A stretch of 64,000 nt of DNA from Strongyloides papillosus (GCA_005656395.1 SRSI01000044.1:310001-374000), one strand, 5' to 3'. Shown: positions 10,162 to 25,200, numbered from the stretch's first letter. Notes: generated by a model from the letters alone, not told the origin. Numbers and translations are program-made.

Positions 10162-10801
10162 AGCATCTAAATTAAGTTGATTGTCTAAATTTTGACATTT
10201 GTTTAAAAAAAAGAAGAAGCTTGTTTATCTATAAAAAAATATCGACTAACTATTAATAAAAGTAAAATTTATAGCTGAAAATAAAAGAAGAAATGTTATT
10301 TAAAACTCTTGCTCTCAGTAATGTTGTGCCTTCTCTGTATTTTCTCTAACATATATAAATATATATATGTATGTGTATATTTATAAATATATACTCTCCA
10401 TTTTGTGGCACATAAACAAATGAACAATAAAACGTTAGACGATAAATGAAAATATAAATTCTTGGACCGTTGTTCTTACATAAATTTATTCAAAAATTAC
10501 CATATCTCATAATTTTTTTCATAAACAATAATATGTTTGATGGCCATTAATTAAGGGAGAAAAAAAAATTTAATACTAAATTAATGTACATAATTAATAT
10601 TTTTACACTACAAGAATTTATTTTATATTCTAATAATATGCGACACGCACCATACAAAATGAAGGAATTATCCAAATTAAAAAAATATTTCTATAAATTA
10701 CAAAAAAATATCTTTAGAATTATAATAAAAATTTCTATAATATAGAATAAAATTTTTTTAACAATATGCTAAATTAAAAAATTTTTTAAATATTATTCTT
10801 T
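10162..10801. other. Spacer between efk-1 and unc-24
   Basis: A+T-rich with TA-type simple runs near 10348-10395. It holds the unc-24 5' region and efk-1 3' flank. No gene was seen. Confidence 0.4.
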
Positions 10802-12967
10802 TCATTCATCACAAGCACACAACTCAGCTAATTCATAATATTTTGTAGCCAGTTTTCCTTTCATTGCTTCCATTGCATATTCAGCGGCTTCCGTATACAA
10901 ATTGTAGGCTTCATTACCATCACGTTCTAATCCAAATCCTCCAACATTTAACATCTGCCCCATCTTAGCTAAAATCTCATATTGTGGACATACAAATGTC
11001 ATATCTTTTTTATTAATATTATTTCCATTATTTTCATAATCATCCGTCACATAATATTCTAAGGCTTTCTCATACCAATACATTGCCTTACACCAGTCTG
11101 TTTTTTTAGTTTTTGGTAAATTCAAACCAGTCTCATAGGAGAATGCCACAAAATGTATTGCATTTCTCTCAGACATCTCTGCAGCCAACTCCATCATTTT
11201 AAATCCAAATATAATTTTATCCTCATCATCCTTAATTTCCTCAATCTTCAAATCATCAGATTTGACGTCTTTCAATAAGTCATGAGGTAAATCAAAGGCT
11301 ATATCAGCCATCGTTTTAATTGCCTCCAAAACACCACATTTTCTAGATAAATCTAAATGAAAAATTGCTGATTCCTTGTCATACATAACTTCTTGAGCGG
11401 GTAAATGTTCTATGCTACTGTCTTCTGGATTTAATAAATTATTCCCTGATGAAAGTTCACTAAACTTTCCTATTTCATAATATCTAGCAATATCCAAGTG
11501 GACTTGTCCAAGTACAAATAAAGAGTTACTATTTTTAAGTGCATTCATTACTTCATCACAAACATTTGGCATCAACAAACCAGCTGGTCTGGAGAATTTT
11601 CTAATAGCACTGGCAAATCTTTCTGCTTCCGTATTTTTAGAATCTGAACTAACACTATTAGAACTGAAGTATCGACGTCTTCTTTGTAAACTTTCATTAC
11701 TACTACTCTCTACAGATGTATTATCATTTTTATGATTATGATTGTCCTCATCATCAAATGATTCAAAGACTTCCTTACTTCTTAAAATATCATCCTTCTC
11801 AATACAACTGTCACACAAACATTTCTCTGAATGTCCATCATCATCAGATTGCTTATCTAATGATTTAGTACTATTCGTGGAAAATACTTGTTGTCGTAAA
11901 TTTTCCATAGCATCTTCTTTAAAATTAACAATCGATTGACAGATATCAAGTGAGGAGTGCGTTAAAATAGTAAATTTTGTTGATGGATCAGAAATTATAC
12001 AATGCCCATTTGTTGTTCTTTCTTTAATCTCATTGGGTGACATATCAAATTCTGTTAGCTTCATAAGAGAACAAATTTCATTACATTGATGAGAGTATAA
12101 AAATAATGCCATTCCACGGGTTCCTAAATTACCATCACCATAATCAGTACCAGAAACTGTATGGATTTGTGGATCCGTATATAAATCATCAACTCCCTGT
12201 ATATCAACAACAATCAATTGATGACCACTTCTTTCAAAAGTAAAATGACTAAATGCTTGTGGTGTCATTCTCATTATCTCAGACACAAAACCAGAATTAG
12301 AATTATGTTTAATATATTCACCTTCAATAAAATGTTCTAAATGATATAGCGGTGATCCTTCTTCCTCAGTAAATTCCAATATTGACATTTGAAAAATATC
12401 AATCTATAATGATTCTTTAAAATAATGGAAGAAAAGAAGTTGTTATACCTTTTTAGGAGGATTATGTCTATTAAACTCTTCAGCCCATAATTTACTATCC
12501 ATTTGAAGTTTAACATCCTCAAAAAGAACATTTCTTTCAACATCTTGGATATACCTTTTACATACATAATTCATTGCTAATTTCCAATTTGTATCATTTA
12601 CAAAATTAGACATCTTTTTTAACCTATAACATTCCCTCATCGCTCCATTAGCAAAAGGCTGAAAAATTTTATAGTTAATTAAAAGATATAGTTTTCAACA
12701 TACCTTATCTTCCATTTTTACAAATACTTCATCTTTTTTCCATTCTTTTTTCATAGCGTTATATCTATATCTCAAAGCTTTTTTTGTTGGTCGGAGATGA
12801 ATGTTATACTTTCCCCATGGATCTTTTAATGAAAGATCTAAGGCTTTGCGAGCAACTCTCTTCCATAATTCCTTATATTTTTGCTTTTTTCTACTGTTGT
12901 TATCATTTTCTAAAGAAAATTTAACACTCTTCTCAGTTGGTGGTGGAATATTACCATGGAGGGTCAT
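10802..12967 (-). CDS. efk-1: Eukaryotic elongation factor 2 kinase (EFK-1)
   Basis: Exons 12967-12704, 12658-12449 and 12403-10802 give 691 residues; introns are 45 bp each. It is an alpha-kinase that phosphorylates eEF2 and slows translation elongation under calcium/calmodulin and nutrient stress. Order: a calmodulin-targeting helix near residues 37-50 (YKELWKRVARKAL, keeping the tryptophan), the alpha-kinase domain (about 95-290) with GAMRECYR, lysine K122 in NYVCKRYI, HNSNSGFV, VVDIQGVDDLYTDPQIH (Asp about 225) and GDGNLGTRGMALF, an acidic Ser-rich linker (about 330-430), and C-terminal Sel1-like helical repeats (about 500-691, ending ...ELCACDE). The ATG at 12967 sits 2 nt after a TTTTTAG acceptor, suiting trans-splicing or a 5' UTR intron. 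The N-terminus is shorter than in human eEF2K (about 725 aa), so an upstream coding exon cannot be excluded. Confidence 0.93.
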
Positions 12968-13794
12968 AGCTAAAAAGTTATAGTTTATCACAATATTATT
13001 ACTTTATTATTAATGTTATCTAAAATAGATAATAAAAATTCAAAGTAATATATTTAAAATAACAGTATAATTGAAACTATTTATTGCAGAAAATATGATA
13101 TTTGCAAGGTAAAAATTATGGTAAAATGTATAATAAATAAAATTTTAAATGTATAACAAATTTGACAATAAAAAAAAGCTTTTCGGGAAATGATTAAAAT
13201 AGTATCATTATTTCTAATTATTTAAAAAGAAAGAATAGTTACTAATTTACTTATAAATTTGAACATAACACACGTTAAAATAGTATTAATTTTTAAGATA
13301 TAATATAGTATAATGTAATATTGTGTAAATTGTGAAAGATCATTGAAGAAAGATAGGGTAAAGAACACCAACCTGAAATTAGAGAAAGTTAAACTCCAAT
13401 ATACATCACCAATTGGTCAATGAGAAGTTTATCAAAAATTTAATTTTGATACACACCATTAGATAAGGTGGAAATTTATTACATTATTAATTTCTTTAAC
13501 ATTGACATACATATATTTTAAATAATTTTATTTTGGAGTGGAAAGAAGAAGCTTTCATAATATTATTATATTTATTTCCTTACATTTGATTTATATAACA
13601 ATCTTTATCTCGTGATATAAATATATAAAGTACATATTATACGATTTTTCTTAAAAATTTAATAAACAAAATTATATATTTTATTATTTTAAATTTTTAA
13701 TAAGGACTCTCACAATTGTCTATTCGGTGATAGCCGCTTTAACAATATTTTGTCATTATTCTTAAATATTTTCTTAAAATTTCATTAATTATTG
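12968..13794. other. Upstream region of efk-1, no gene seen
   Basis: A+T-rich, with a short less A+T-rich patch at 13370-13480. It probably contains the efk-1 promoter. No coding frame was recognised. Confidence 0.4.
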
Positions 13795-14190
13795 ACACTA
13801 TACTGTGAGTTTCCGGTTCTACCTGAGGATGCTAACCGGCGAACCTATTAGCAAAGTCACAGTTAACTTTAACTTCAAAAATGGTCGAACTATGAGGCTT
13901 AATTCGGATCTAGAAACACTAACAGATGAAATAACAAAGATATAAATTGATGATTTTGGGTAAACGTAAAAAAAAGTGTAATATGGAAGAAACTTTTATA
14001 TTTGATGATTTATACCATCGCTACATGGGTAAAGCTGACAAACGAATAGGAGGAATAGAATTCATGGTCAATTGCTCTAGATCGGCAAAAATGGAGAGAA
14101 GTAACTGTGGACCTCATAAGAAATTTAAATACTAAATTAATTTTTCCTATTGATATAAGGTCGTAAATAAATAAATAAAATAAATAATTT
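13795..14190 (+). mobile_element. Possible 3' remnant of a non-LTR retrotransposon
   Basis: A patch less A+T-rich than its flanks. On plus, about 14054-14169 contains a frame reading SWSIALDRQKWREVTVDLI, which resembles the extreme C-terminus of LINE (RTE-like) reverse transcriptases (typically a DR-x-x-WR motif). It stops just before a TAAATAAATAAA-type tail at 14164-14188, and such short tandem tails are usual at the 3' ends of LINEs. Upstream is broken by stops. A 62-codon ORF at 13947-14135 in another frame overlaps it. A hairpin at 13802-13863 is nested: ACTGTGA pairs with TCACAGT outside, CCGGTT with AACCGG inside. Homology is weak and the call is tentative. Confidence 0.3.
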
Positions 14191-17188
14191 TTAATAAAAA
14201 ATAAATACATTCGAAACTTATCCTTATCTTAAGAATATATTTAATTTATTGCTTCAATATGATGTAAGAACTATTTAAATAAGTATAAAAAACAAAAAAT
14301 AAAATATTATTTTTTAAATGGATGGGAATCATTAAAATCTACACATTTTATATAGATACTAAAGATAAGTACGTTATGAAATAAACACTAAGACAAAATA
14401 ATGATTAGAAATTTTTCCATTCGCTTTTTTAAAAATATTCTTCTTATTATTATAATAAAAATTAATATGTTTAAATGAGTATTTTAATATTGTTATTATG
14501 GAAATTGCTACGTAACAAAACATTATAGACCGAAAAAATAACAAAAATAAATAATAATTTGACATTTATTCAATTTTCAATAAGAATTATTCTAGAAAAT
14601 TTGTCTACTTTTTATGTATAAAGTTTTGGTAAGATGTAAGATAACATAACAACTTTTGAGTGGTAGACGTTATAACTCCTATATATGAGTGAATTTATCT
14701 CCTCTTTACTCCAAGAACATATCATTTAAAATATAAAAATAGTATATTATAGTACTAGTTGGTACCCTATGTCATATATATACAAATCAAATCTCTTTAT
14801 AAATATGTATTATTAAATATTATAATAAGTAAAGCGAGATATCATAATTATAAATATGTACTTCATAATGACAATATATATTTTTTATTAAAAGAAGAGT
14901 ATTTATGTATTTGTATATATGCATTTTTGCAAAAACTATCTACTACTCACAAAACAGACTGTTTTTAAATAAATCTATATTTTAATAATATAAATTGTTT
15001 GATAATAATAACAACTACATATATTGCTTGATCAAAGCACATTATATTATGTGTTCAATAGTAACTTGAAGTCATACAGAAGAAGTCTATAAAATATTTA
15101 ATAAAATTATGTTAAAATAACGTTTCCACTAAAACATTTAATATGTATGATTCTTTAATTTGATTTGTATATACATATTTCAAATTATATAGCTTTTCAT
15201 ATTAAAAAAATAAGATATTCAAATTTTTATAAGTTTAAATATATAAAATCACATGGTCTAGATCAAGAGAATGGGCATATATCTGGGAGGGAATCAAAAA
15301 ATTTCAAATATATTTGGTATATTAAAAATACATTGTTAAGTAAACAAAAATTACTATATAATAATTATTATACAATTAATGTGAGTCAAGGGACATTGAT
15401 CAAACAACAATAATAAGATATACAAATAAATGTTAATATGATATATTTGTCTTATAAATCATTTCCAAGTTTTTTTATTTATCAAAAAAAAACAAAAATC
15501 TATGTAACATAAAATAAATATAGACATGCTTTTGTGTAAGGAGGAAGTTTAAGAAAATTATAATGACAAATAATTTTTGTGGTAAGAATAAACTGATAGG
15601 TCACACAAAGATATTTTAAAAATACTGTTTTATATTTTCTGGACTCCTAATAATAATCATAAAATTTAAAATTATATAATAAAAATAATTTAATATTTTT
15701 TGCTTTTCTATAACTTTAATAATAACTAACTTTCTAATTCCAAAATATTACAAATAAATGCAATTAAAAATGTAATGGACTTTATTACAATAAATCTTAA
15801 GATATAAGATTTTTAGTCGTCTGATATTAATGTATCTTTTTTTATAAATTTAGTATCCTAATTTATAATAGCAGAAATATTATTACAGGAAAAGATTTTT
15901 TTTCCTGAAAACATATTTAATTTTTGATGTGTTTTCTGATGAAAGTATTATTAATTAAATCTTAAGTACCATTCTGGACGTTTATTTTATAAGTTAAATG
16001 AAAGTTAGAGTAATTCCCAGTAATTTTATAACAACAGATTCTTGAAATACAAGAAAAAACACCAACACTATTTTGAACTACTCATACACCAAGAATTTAA
16101 CTATAATAATAGGAAGTGCTGATATCAAAAATACAACTTGAAATGTTTGCCAAAAAATTGCTTTTATAGCTTAAACCAATTGTTCTGATAAGAATTCAAA
16201 GAACTGTATGAAATCTAATGGTACAAGATCCAATTGCACATATTGTCACCTAAAGTGGTAGAAGTTTATAAATTTACCTGAAAAGTAAATATTTTTACAA
16301 GAATCCTAAATTATTTGGAATGTAGATTTTATTTTATTTTAATAAACGAAAGTCGTTAATGCTTCATCTTTATTTGAGATTTTTTTTACTAAGGCTATAT
16401 AACTTTAGAGCAAATAAAGGAATTTATTTTCTCACAATTTATAATTTAAAAAAATATTTAAACATATAAAAAATGAAATTGAAATCAATTTTTAAGTATA
16501 ATTTATTTCTAGAAAAATAAAAACTTTTAAAGATATTGAAAGGCAAATTTATGCTAATGGTAAAGTTTATTTTCCTCTTCAAGCGAAATACATCATGTAG
16601 GGATAAGTAATCATATAAATAAATTACAAAAATTCATTGCTTTAACCGACATAACTAGGAAAAATCAAGTGCTTTGATAATATGTGTCTATAAATAAAAA
16701 AAATACATTCAATTAATTATTGTCTACCTTACATTCATCAAAAAAATTTATTAAATTGTACAATAAATTTATAGTAGTTGATAGATATAAATTAAAACCT
16801 TTACATAAAGCCAAATATTTATTTTTCATTAAATTTCCATTAATTATTTCACAGATTTCATTGAATCTCAAAAAAAAACACACACATTGACTATAAATAT
16901 TTTTATTTGTTTAATGATTCTTAATTACGTTTGACAAAGTTGTTAAATAACAAAACATTACAAACTTTAATTATTCTTAAATTATATTAAGTTTTTAACA
17001 TTAATTTCAAAACAGTTTGATAAATATGTGAATATGAATAGTATAAGTATTTAAAAAAATGATCCTTAATTATAATATTTTCCATTTTTTTTTCGTCATT
17101 CTGTCTTTTTTTTGAGATGTTTAATTATGGAACGATATCAAAAAATATTTAAAGTACATCTATTTTCGTAGATTATTTTCACCAAAAA
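14191..17188. other. Three kilobases without a recognised gene
   Basis: Very A+T-rich; ORFs of 60-80 codons (for example 15165-15413) have Lys/Asn/Ile/Tyr composition expected from the base bias. It includes the 3' flank of plst-1. No RNA gene or repeat was recognised. Confidence 0.4.
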
Positions 17189-19240
17189 TTAATTAACATC
17201 TTGGACTGCAAATTTGGGCATGTAATCACGAGCCATTAAACATGCAAAGACAGTCATAACCATCTTTGGTTTAACTTCAACAATATCTTCTGGTAAGGCA
17301 TAAATTTTTGCTCCAATCTTTCTACCAGATGAAATGGCATATTTTGCATTCTCAAGTTTCAATGAAGCATCACCATTTTTTAATATATCATAATTTATTG
17401 TACCAGGAGAGATTGATTCAATAAGATCAATAACAACTTTACCATCAGATATTGAGGGGTCTTGGAATGATCTAATTGAGGTACTTTTACCTGAATCAGA
17501 CAATTTTTTATTAACCCAGGCAATAATTTCCTTATCAGCAACCAATGTACCATCATTACTATTAGTACATTTTGAAAGAATTGTTAAAGTATATGCTCTC
17601 ATTAATTGCCATACTAAGGCTAATGTTAATGTTGTATTACCATCATATAAATCTTTTCCTTGAATACCAACCAGTGAAAATTTAAGTTGTCTTCCTAAAT
17701 CAACTGCATAATTACAATTAGATATTTTATCCATCATCTGTTGAAGTTTTCTAAATACCTGAACAACACACTTCCAGTTAACTATTCCTGGTTTGATTAT
17801 ATCATATAATTGAAAGATAACCAGTCCATCTTGAAGATCACTATACAACCAATTGACAAATGGTTTTACTCCCATACTATTCATCCAGTTTCTGTATGTC
17901 TTTTCTTCCCTCGTCTCTTCAATAACATTTTCTAGTTGATCTAAAAAAATGTAGATAATGTTAATGAGTTTAATTATATATACATTTTAATGTTATACAT
18001 CAAAATACATAACATTTGATGTTAGAAAGAACAAATATATAATTTGAGTTTGGAAAAAAAACTTACCAATTTCATCAGCACCTGGTTCAGGTAGATTTGG
18101 ATGTTTATTAAAAAGATTAGCAACAAAAGCTAAATTTAATTTATACACACCATTAGCAACATCATTTGGTGTAACAAATTCTCTACAACCAATTTTATTT
18201 GCTTGTATTAACATAGCTTCAGCTCTAGGAACATTCCCAACAACAGATAATGGTTGAAGTGTAACATTAGAACCTGGTGGAGCTATTTGGTTAATTAAAT
18301 GTGTATAAATTTCAGAATCAATTACATCAGTTGTAAAATTTTGTAATCTACGATGACATCCAGCTTTCTCGAGATGATAATTAACCCATCTCAAAAGAAT
18401 TTCTTCTGGTGAAAGTTTTCTAAGATCATCTAATGTTTCATCATCCTTAAGGAGACGAAATAGTCCAGGAACATTGACAAGATCAATTTGATTAAAAAGT
18501 CCGATTCTAATGATTTGCCATAATAAGCCAAGAACAAGGTGTTGTTTACCTTTACTTAAATCGTCAGCATCAATATTAACAATATTACAACCAATGGCTT
18601 GAGCAGACATAAGACAAAGTGTTAAATTTTCAAGTTTTGTATAAGTATTCAAATTTTTTTTGTTAATAACTCTTTCGTCAATTGTATCAGGAACAGCAAG
18701 GTTAATTAATTTACAAATTATTAAACCATCATTAATTTTAGTATACAATTCATGGGACTCAGCATTGACGGGTAATAATTTTGATAAATCTTTGTCATCG
18801 GATAAATTACTATTAATCCAATTAGAATAAGCAACTTCTTCCTCAACACGTATTGTATGAATTATTTCATCACCACCATGTTCAGCAAGTCCATGAACTT
18901 TATATGCACCTTGAGCATTATTAATTCCTGTCTTCCATGAATTGGCAAATGAATTTTTTTTCTCATCCAACTCATCATATAACTTTTCAAAATCTTTATA
19001 TTTTAATTCTCCTGAACCATTGAATCGTGTAAGTAATTCTCTGATCTGATAACCAGGGAGGTCTATACCAAGCAATTTCAATGCATCTTTGACCTCATCA
19101 CATTTAATATAACCAGAACCCTCTGGCGTAACCTATAAAAATAAAAGAAAAAATAAATTTTTGGGTAATTTACTATTTTTTGTACCACATACCGATGGAA
19201 ATTCACGAGATACCTCAGCAATTTGTTCCTTTGTAAGCAT
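17189..19240 (-). CDS. plst-1: Plastin/fimbrin actin-bundling protein
   Basis: Exons 19240-19193, 19132-18067 and 17940-17189 give 621 residues, the family's normal size. Two EF-hand-like motifs (about residues 5-70) precede four calponin-homology domains arranged as two actin-binding modules that cross-link actin filaments. Family strings: [147 protein letters not shown], and [20 protein letters not shown] near the end. Both EF loops are altered: the first reads [12 protein letters not shown] and the second is shortened to [11 protein letters not shown], so calcium regulation looks weakened. The ATG at 19240 begins [14 protein letters not shown]. An upstream 5' exon remains possible given the long A+T-rich region behind it. 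Confidence 0.93.
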
Positions 19241-22200
19241 AATATTATTTTTGCGAGATTTCCTCTTCTAAAATATCTATACTATTAAAATAATCATTAG
19301 ATATATAAATTTAGTAAAATATACAATTAATAACAAATTCTCGATGATATTAAACTAGATAATGTGATTGTTATCATGTATATAAAAATTTTCAGCACAT
19401 TTGATTGTATTATTAAAATATTGTAAAATTGATTCAATCATAAAAATAATAAATTATATGAATAATTGTAAAATTTAGAAGCAAAATTTATCAGTAAAAC
19501 AAAATTAATAACACATGATTAGAGAACTTTTATATAAATACAATTTTTTATAATACCAAGATATAAAAAAAATATTAAAAAGATGGTCAAGTTTTAGGAG
19601 TTTATCAAGAGACTGTTTTAAAAAAATGTTTAAATGAAAATTTCAAGATTTTATTAATATTATACATACGACAAAGTTATAGTAACTGGATAAAATTTTT
19701 ATTTTACTAATACATGTTTATGTAGTCTTAGAGTTACTCATTAACTTTAATAAAAACATAATTATATCATTCTGTTGACAAAAAGTAATAATAATGTTAT
19801 TATTATGTGAATATATTTAAAAAGCGGTCAAATTTTATGTATCTTTTTTCACACTAAAAATATTTTATTATTAATAAAATGACCAATTGAAAGTTAATAA
19901 AACTTTTGTAAAGATGAGCTTAAGAAAGAAGTATTATATTTAATAGAAGGAAATATAATATAATTTTATTAAAAAAATGAACTTAACTAGCTTTTTTATT
20001 TATAGGATATTTTGTGTATTTTTGAATTAAGATATGATAATAATAATAATAATGATGACACAGTTAAGATAAATATTATGTTTCTATACAATTTATTTTC
20101 ACTTTTTTTTTGCACTTACAACTTTTAACAATAACTTTAAATATTCAAATGAAGGCTAGAGTAATTTATTGCTGAAGATAGTACTATAAACATATTTATA
20201 ATGAGTCATATTATCAAAAGTACTCAAAAACAGATGAAAATTAACATATGGTAACTTTTGAGTTGTACAAATAAAGAATATAGCAGTTTTGTACATAAAA
20301 AAACTCATAAAATTATACGAATAACAATGATAAAAAAATTTGTTTTAATAAAAACACTACTTAATTTTTATTTCCCAAAACTGGTATGAAAAAAAGTAAG
20401 TGTAATGAGAAAGATTTTAATAAGTAATAAAATATCAAAAAAGGAGGGAAAAATTTGAAGGTAACTCAATAGTTTTCATTAATTATTTTATATACATTTA
20501 AATATAATCACTTAAAATGGATTTGTCCATGTAAGGGAGTAGTGGATAATGGCAAGATATTTGATAGTACAATTCTTTTTATGCGAACAATGAAATTATA
20601 AAAGAGACAAAAGGAGTTACATTAAGAAGTATTAGAAAATATATACATGTAAATTTATAAATACATACAAAGAGTGTAGGGGGAGGCTTTTTAGTAATAC
20701 ATTATAATGACTAAATGTCCAGAAATCGGTCACAAATAGTCCCACAAAACTATAATGTCCTCATTTTATATAGTTATTTAATGAGGAGTGATATAAAAAT
20801 ATAATTTATCTTCCATTTTATGGAGTCCATCCATTAGATTACTTTACCAAATGGTTCTATATGATATTTTGTGAACAGCTGCCATAATAATATTTTTCTT
20901 ATTATATTTGGTGTCCTCCTATCTACCATACTAAGATTAAGTTTTGTGATATTAAATTTAAATAATAATATGTCATTGTTAAATATATATAGCAGTTGTA
21001 TTTAAAATATATTTCTTGTAATGAGGAGATATGAAATGTATTGTAGGAAATAAAATGGAAAGGCGAAACAGAACACATTGTAAAATACAGACAAAGATAA
21101 ATTGTATTATTGTGAAATTAAAGAGAATTTAATAAAATTTATAGAATGATTAGAGATGATATATTTTGAAACAAAAACAGTATTTTGATGTAAAGGAGAA
21201 AGTAATTAATATATATAAAATAAAGACTTTGATTAATGAGATAACTATGAATCATCAATTTGAATAAATTTTTAACATTCGAAGGTATCTGATTTTAATG
21301 ATGAATGTACACATGTAATGATTGTAGGTATTACAAAGAAAAAGTTCCTCACTAAAAATGAATGTAATCGTGACAAGGACATAGTATATTTATACCATAT
21401 AAGATATATATAATATATATTTTAAATACACTAAAAATCTCTATACAACCGCAAGAATGGTGAATCATCATAAAGAATATATAAATAAATCTAAATATTC
21501 TTTTTTACCTTTAAAAATACGCCTATCTATTAATATATCAATTATGTATGATTTTATTATTTTTGTCAAAATAATTTAAAATTAACTTATAATAATCTTT
21601 TGAAAGATTTAATAATTTTCTATTCATAAATACGGATAATAAGGTAAAAATCTTTTTGTAATGTACAAATATATTCTCTATTGTAGGTAAACAACAATTT
21701 AGAAAAAAATTGACTATTAATGGAGATTATAATAAAAAGGGAAGAAGCATTTTTTTTGACAAATAATAAATTAAAACATAAATATAGTCATTTTATAGCA
21801 AAATAAACATATTTAGTGAATCAAATATAGACATATATTTGTCATCCTAATGTGTCAGCTTTTCTCTTATCATAAACTGTAAAAATAAAAATGATATTAA
21901 GGTACTAATATATTGCCGTAAATTTATGTATTAACAATAGAAAAAAAAATAAAAACTTGATGACTAAGTAGTAGTTACTGGTGATGAAATAGATAATTAT
22001 GTGTTTTCCATTCCAAAATTATTAAGAATAAAATCTATTCTCTTTTTTTCTTATTAACATTTGTAAAGAAATAAAAAAGATAAATAATTTAATAATAATC
22101 AAATACTTTTATCAAATAACAGATTATGGTGAAAAAAAAAGATTGTAAGGTAGAATATATATAAAGATTAAAGTATTCTTTGTAATTTTAACTCATATAT

Positions 22201-25200
22201 TGAACTTGAAAATCAATAGACAAACAAATAAAAAAAAAGAATTGTTAAAGATTTGTCAAAGAATTATAAGGTTATTATATTAAAAATGGAGATTCGTAAA
22301 CTGAAGGTATATATGTATTAATAATAGAAATGTTAAAATATAAAATTTTAAAAGGACAAATGATATAATAATGAAGTAATATCGTTTACCTTTTTTTTAA
22401 ATAATATTTTTGAAAGAATAATTGCAAGACTTCTATAGTTGTAAAGTATGAATCATCAATCTTGATGATTAAATTGTTTTTAATTATCTTCAAAATTAAC
22501 TAAAATAAAAGATGTTTATGGATATGAATCAAACAAACATGTTTGCCTAATGTACATGTGCGAAGAGATAGTAGTTATGAAAAATTTAAATATAAATATA
22601 TTTTTATTAAACGAATTTATATTTAGAATCAATGTAAAAAGGAAGAATACATTTTAAATAAAAAGGCTGATTATAGAGGTTTCAGTATCATAAATAAAAA
22701 AAGAATAAATAAACCAATTGATATTTAATTTCCTAAAGAATTTAAATACAAAATCAAATGTACTTATTAAATTAAAATATTAAAATTACCTTGATTGTGT
22801 AGTATAGTAAGTGGTGATGATACATAAACCAGTATATTAAAAGTGTAAAATAATTTAATAATTTTCACACCGGGAGCAAAATTTTTAGGGGGATAAACTT
22901 ATGTAGATATTGAAATAGGAAGTTAGAATGTCATTAAAATTATATATTTAGGAATTAAATTTTAACCATAAATAATGATTTCATTTAAATGAAATTTTTA
23001 AACATCCTACAATAATTTTGTGGATCAACATACATCCACTAATTTAGTGGTATAGTTTATTATAAAACTTTAAACAAAGACTCGTACAAATACAAGTGAA
23101 GCGTAATAAAATTGTAGAAAAATACATATATATGTACAACATTTTTAACACTATAATTATAGCACAAAAGTAAATATTTTTATTTTTTAGTAATGTTTAT
23201 ATCAAAAAAGTATCATTCAATATGCTGATAAGGTTTAAAGGGTAAAGATAATGAATAGTTGTAAAAAGATTATTTAGAAAATGATACTAAAAAGAAGTTT
23301 ATCAAATGAATTGTTATCAAACTAGTTATTACTAGAATGGTATACATAAAACAAATATTAAAACTCTTTAAAATTATAAAATTTATGGATTTTCAATTTA
23401 TAAATATATATATTATGATTTTCCTCTTGGAATATTAAAGTGAATGAAAATATTAAATAAAAAAAATATAATATAAATGATATAGCCAGTTTGCTTATCT
23501 AAAAAGCTACTTTATATTTAATATATCTATATAGATATTTAAAGTGATAAACCATCATCAGGATAAGGATTAAAACTAAATTTTGTTATATTTAAGATTA
23601 AATTTTTAAAATTATTGTACTGAAATTTTTAAAAGTAATCAAAAAAGGTTTTAATTTTTTCACCATACAAATAAAAATTTTTATTGCTATAGTAAAATTT
23701 AAATAATGTCAATAGGTATATCATATTACATGAAGGGAAAAATTTTTATACATCATAAAGTATTAAAAAATGAGTGATGACTTAAAAAGAAATCTTTTTT
23801 TAAAGTGATCAATATCATATAGAGTTATTTTAGTAGTAAATACAATATATAATTGAAATTTAAAATCAAGATTACAGTTAATTCTCAATTAAGCATTTAA
23901 TATTATAAATAGACTAGAAATGTATAAAAACATGATTTTTACAATTTTAGAAGATTTAACTATTGCTTCTTTATAAATATAATAATGTAAGAAATAAACA
24001 AATTATTACTATTTTTTTATTTTAAACATTAAAAAATTTATTCATAAAAAAATTTCTATAATATACAATAAGTTGTTGAATTGACTTGACAAATCATATT
24101 CAAACATATATTAATGCCCTCCTTCATCTTCAAATGAATTTTCTATTCATGTTTTTCATTAACCTTTCTACTTTACACTTCCACGTTTCCGGTGTATGAA
24201 TGAAATATCTCTTAATAATAATGTAAATATTTATTTTTTGCTTAAATAAATCAATGACCAAATCATTTTCTTAATATAGTGTGAAACTATCAATTAAAGA
24301 TTGCTATTGTTCTTATTTGATTATCAACAACCTAATACCATTTGTTTTTATTTATCTTTATACTAAAATTTGTAAAGAATATTATTTTTTATATGATTAA
24401 CGAGGATCAATGGTAAGTAGCATGGTATTGTTTAATATATATAATACCTTCTAATGAAATTAATAATCATTGAACCAATAAAATACTTTTCACGATAATT
24501 AACAAAGAATTTTCTCCTTCGTGTATTGGTTAAAGAAAAACGATTAGCAAATAAATTTTTTATTACCATCATGTACGCCAAATCTCGGAAGGCATAAAAA
24601 AGGAAAGAAGAAATAATTAAAATTTATTAATGCTATATTACAGTTTCATTCTTATATTTTTTCCATTAAATTATAGGCTGCTATTTCTATTTTAAAATAT
24701 ATAGTAAATAAAATTTTAAAAATATTAATGAAAAATTATAGTGTTAAACAAGTTTAACAAAATAAATTATCCATTATCATATTTCTTCTACTATAAAATC
24801 ATATAAATTATATAATTTTGCATTAAAAAATCAATTTTTTTAAAACCTTGATCATGGGTATTATTTAATTAAATATTTATAATGCCATTTCATTGTCCTT
24901 CTTGATGTGAATAGTACACACTACGTTTAATATTCACTCACCAAAACATACCTTTTATAAGTGTGGTAAGGATAAAAATTGAACAATAACATTTTACGAA
25001 GGTCAATATACTTTTCTTTTTATTTCCTTGTTGTTTCTGCCTTCAAAATTTCCATTTGGTGAGCTTTATGCGCAATATATCAAAATGATTATTCAATTCA
25101 TAATTCTATGTATATTATAAATATATCTATCTACCTATGTATATAAATTTATATATTTGGAGATGGAAAAACTTTTTAAAAATAAAATTTATGTCATTAC

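Noticed and set aside
10453..10480. A 13-base match to a conserved 18S rRNA string (ATTCTTGGACCGT)
   Set aside because: The flanks do not resemble rRNA; a short chance match.
13947..14135. 62-codon ORF as a gene
   Set aside because: It has no recognisable domain and overlaps a more protein-like LINE-tail frame in another phase.
15165..15413. 82-codon ORF
   Set aside because: Lys/Asn/Tyr/Ile composition only; no motif and surrounded by non-coding sequence.
22990..23060. CCACTAA-T-TTAGTGG palindrome
   Set aside because: Seven-base arms with no context; common by chance.
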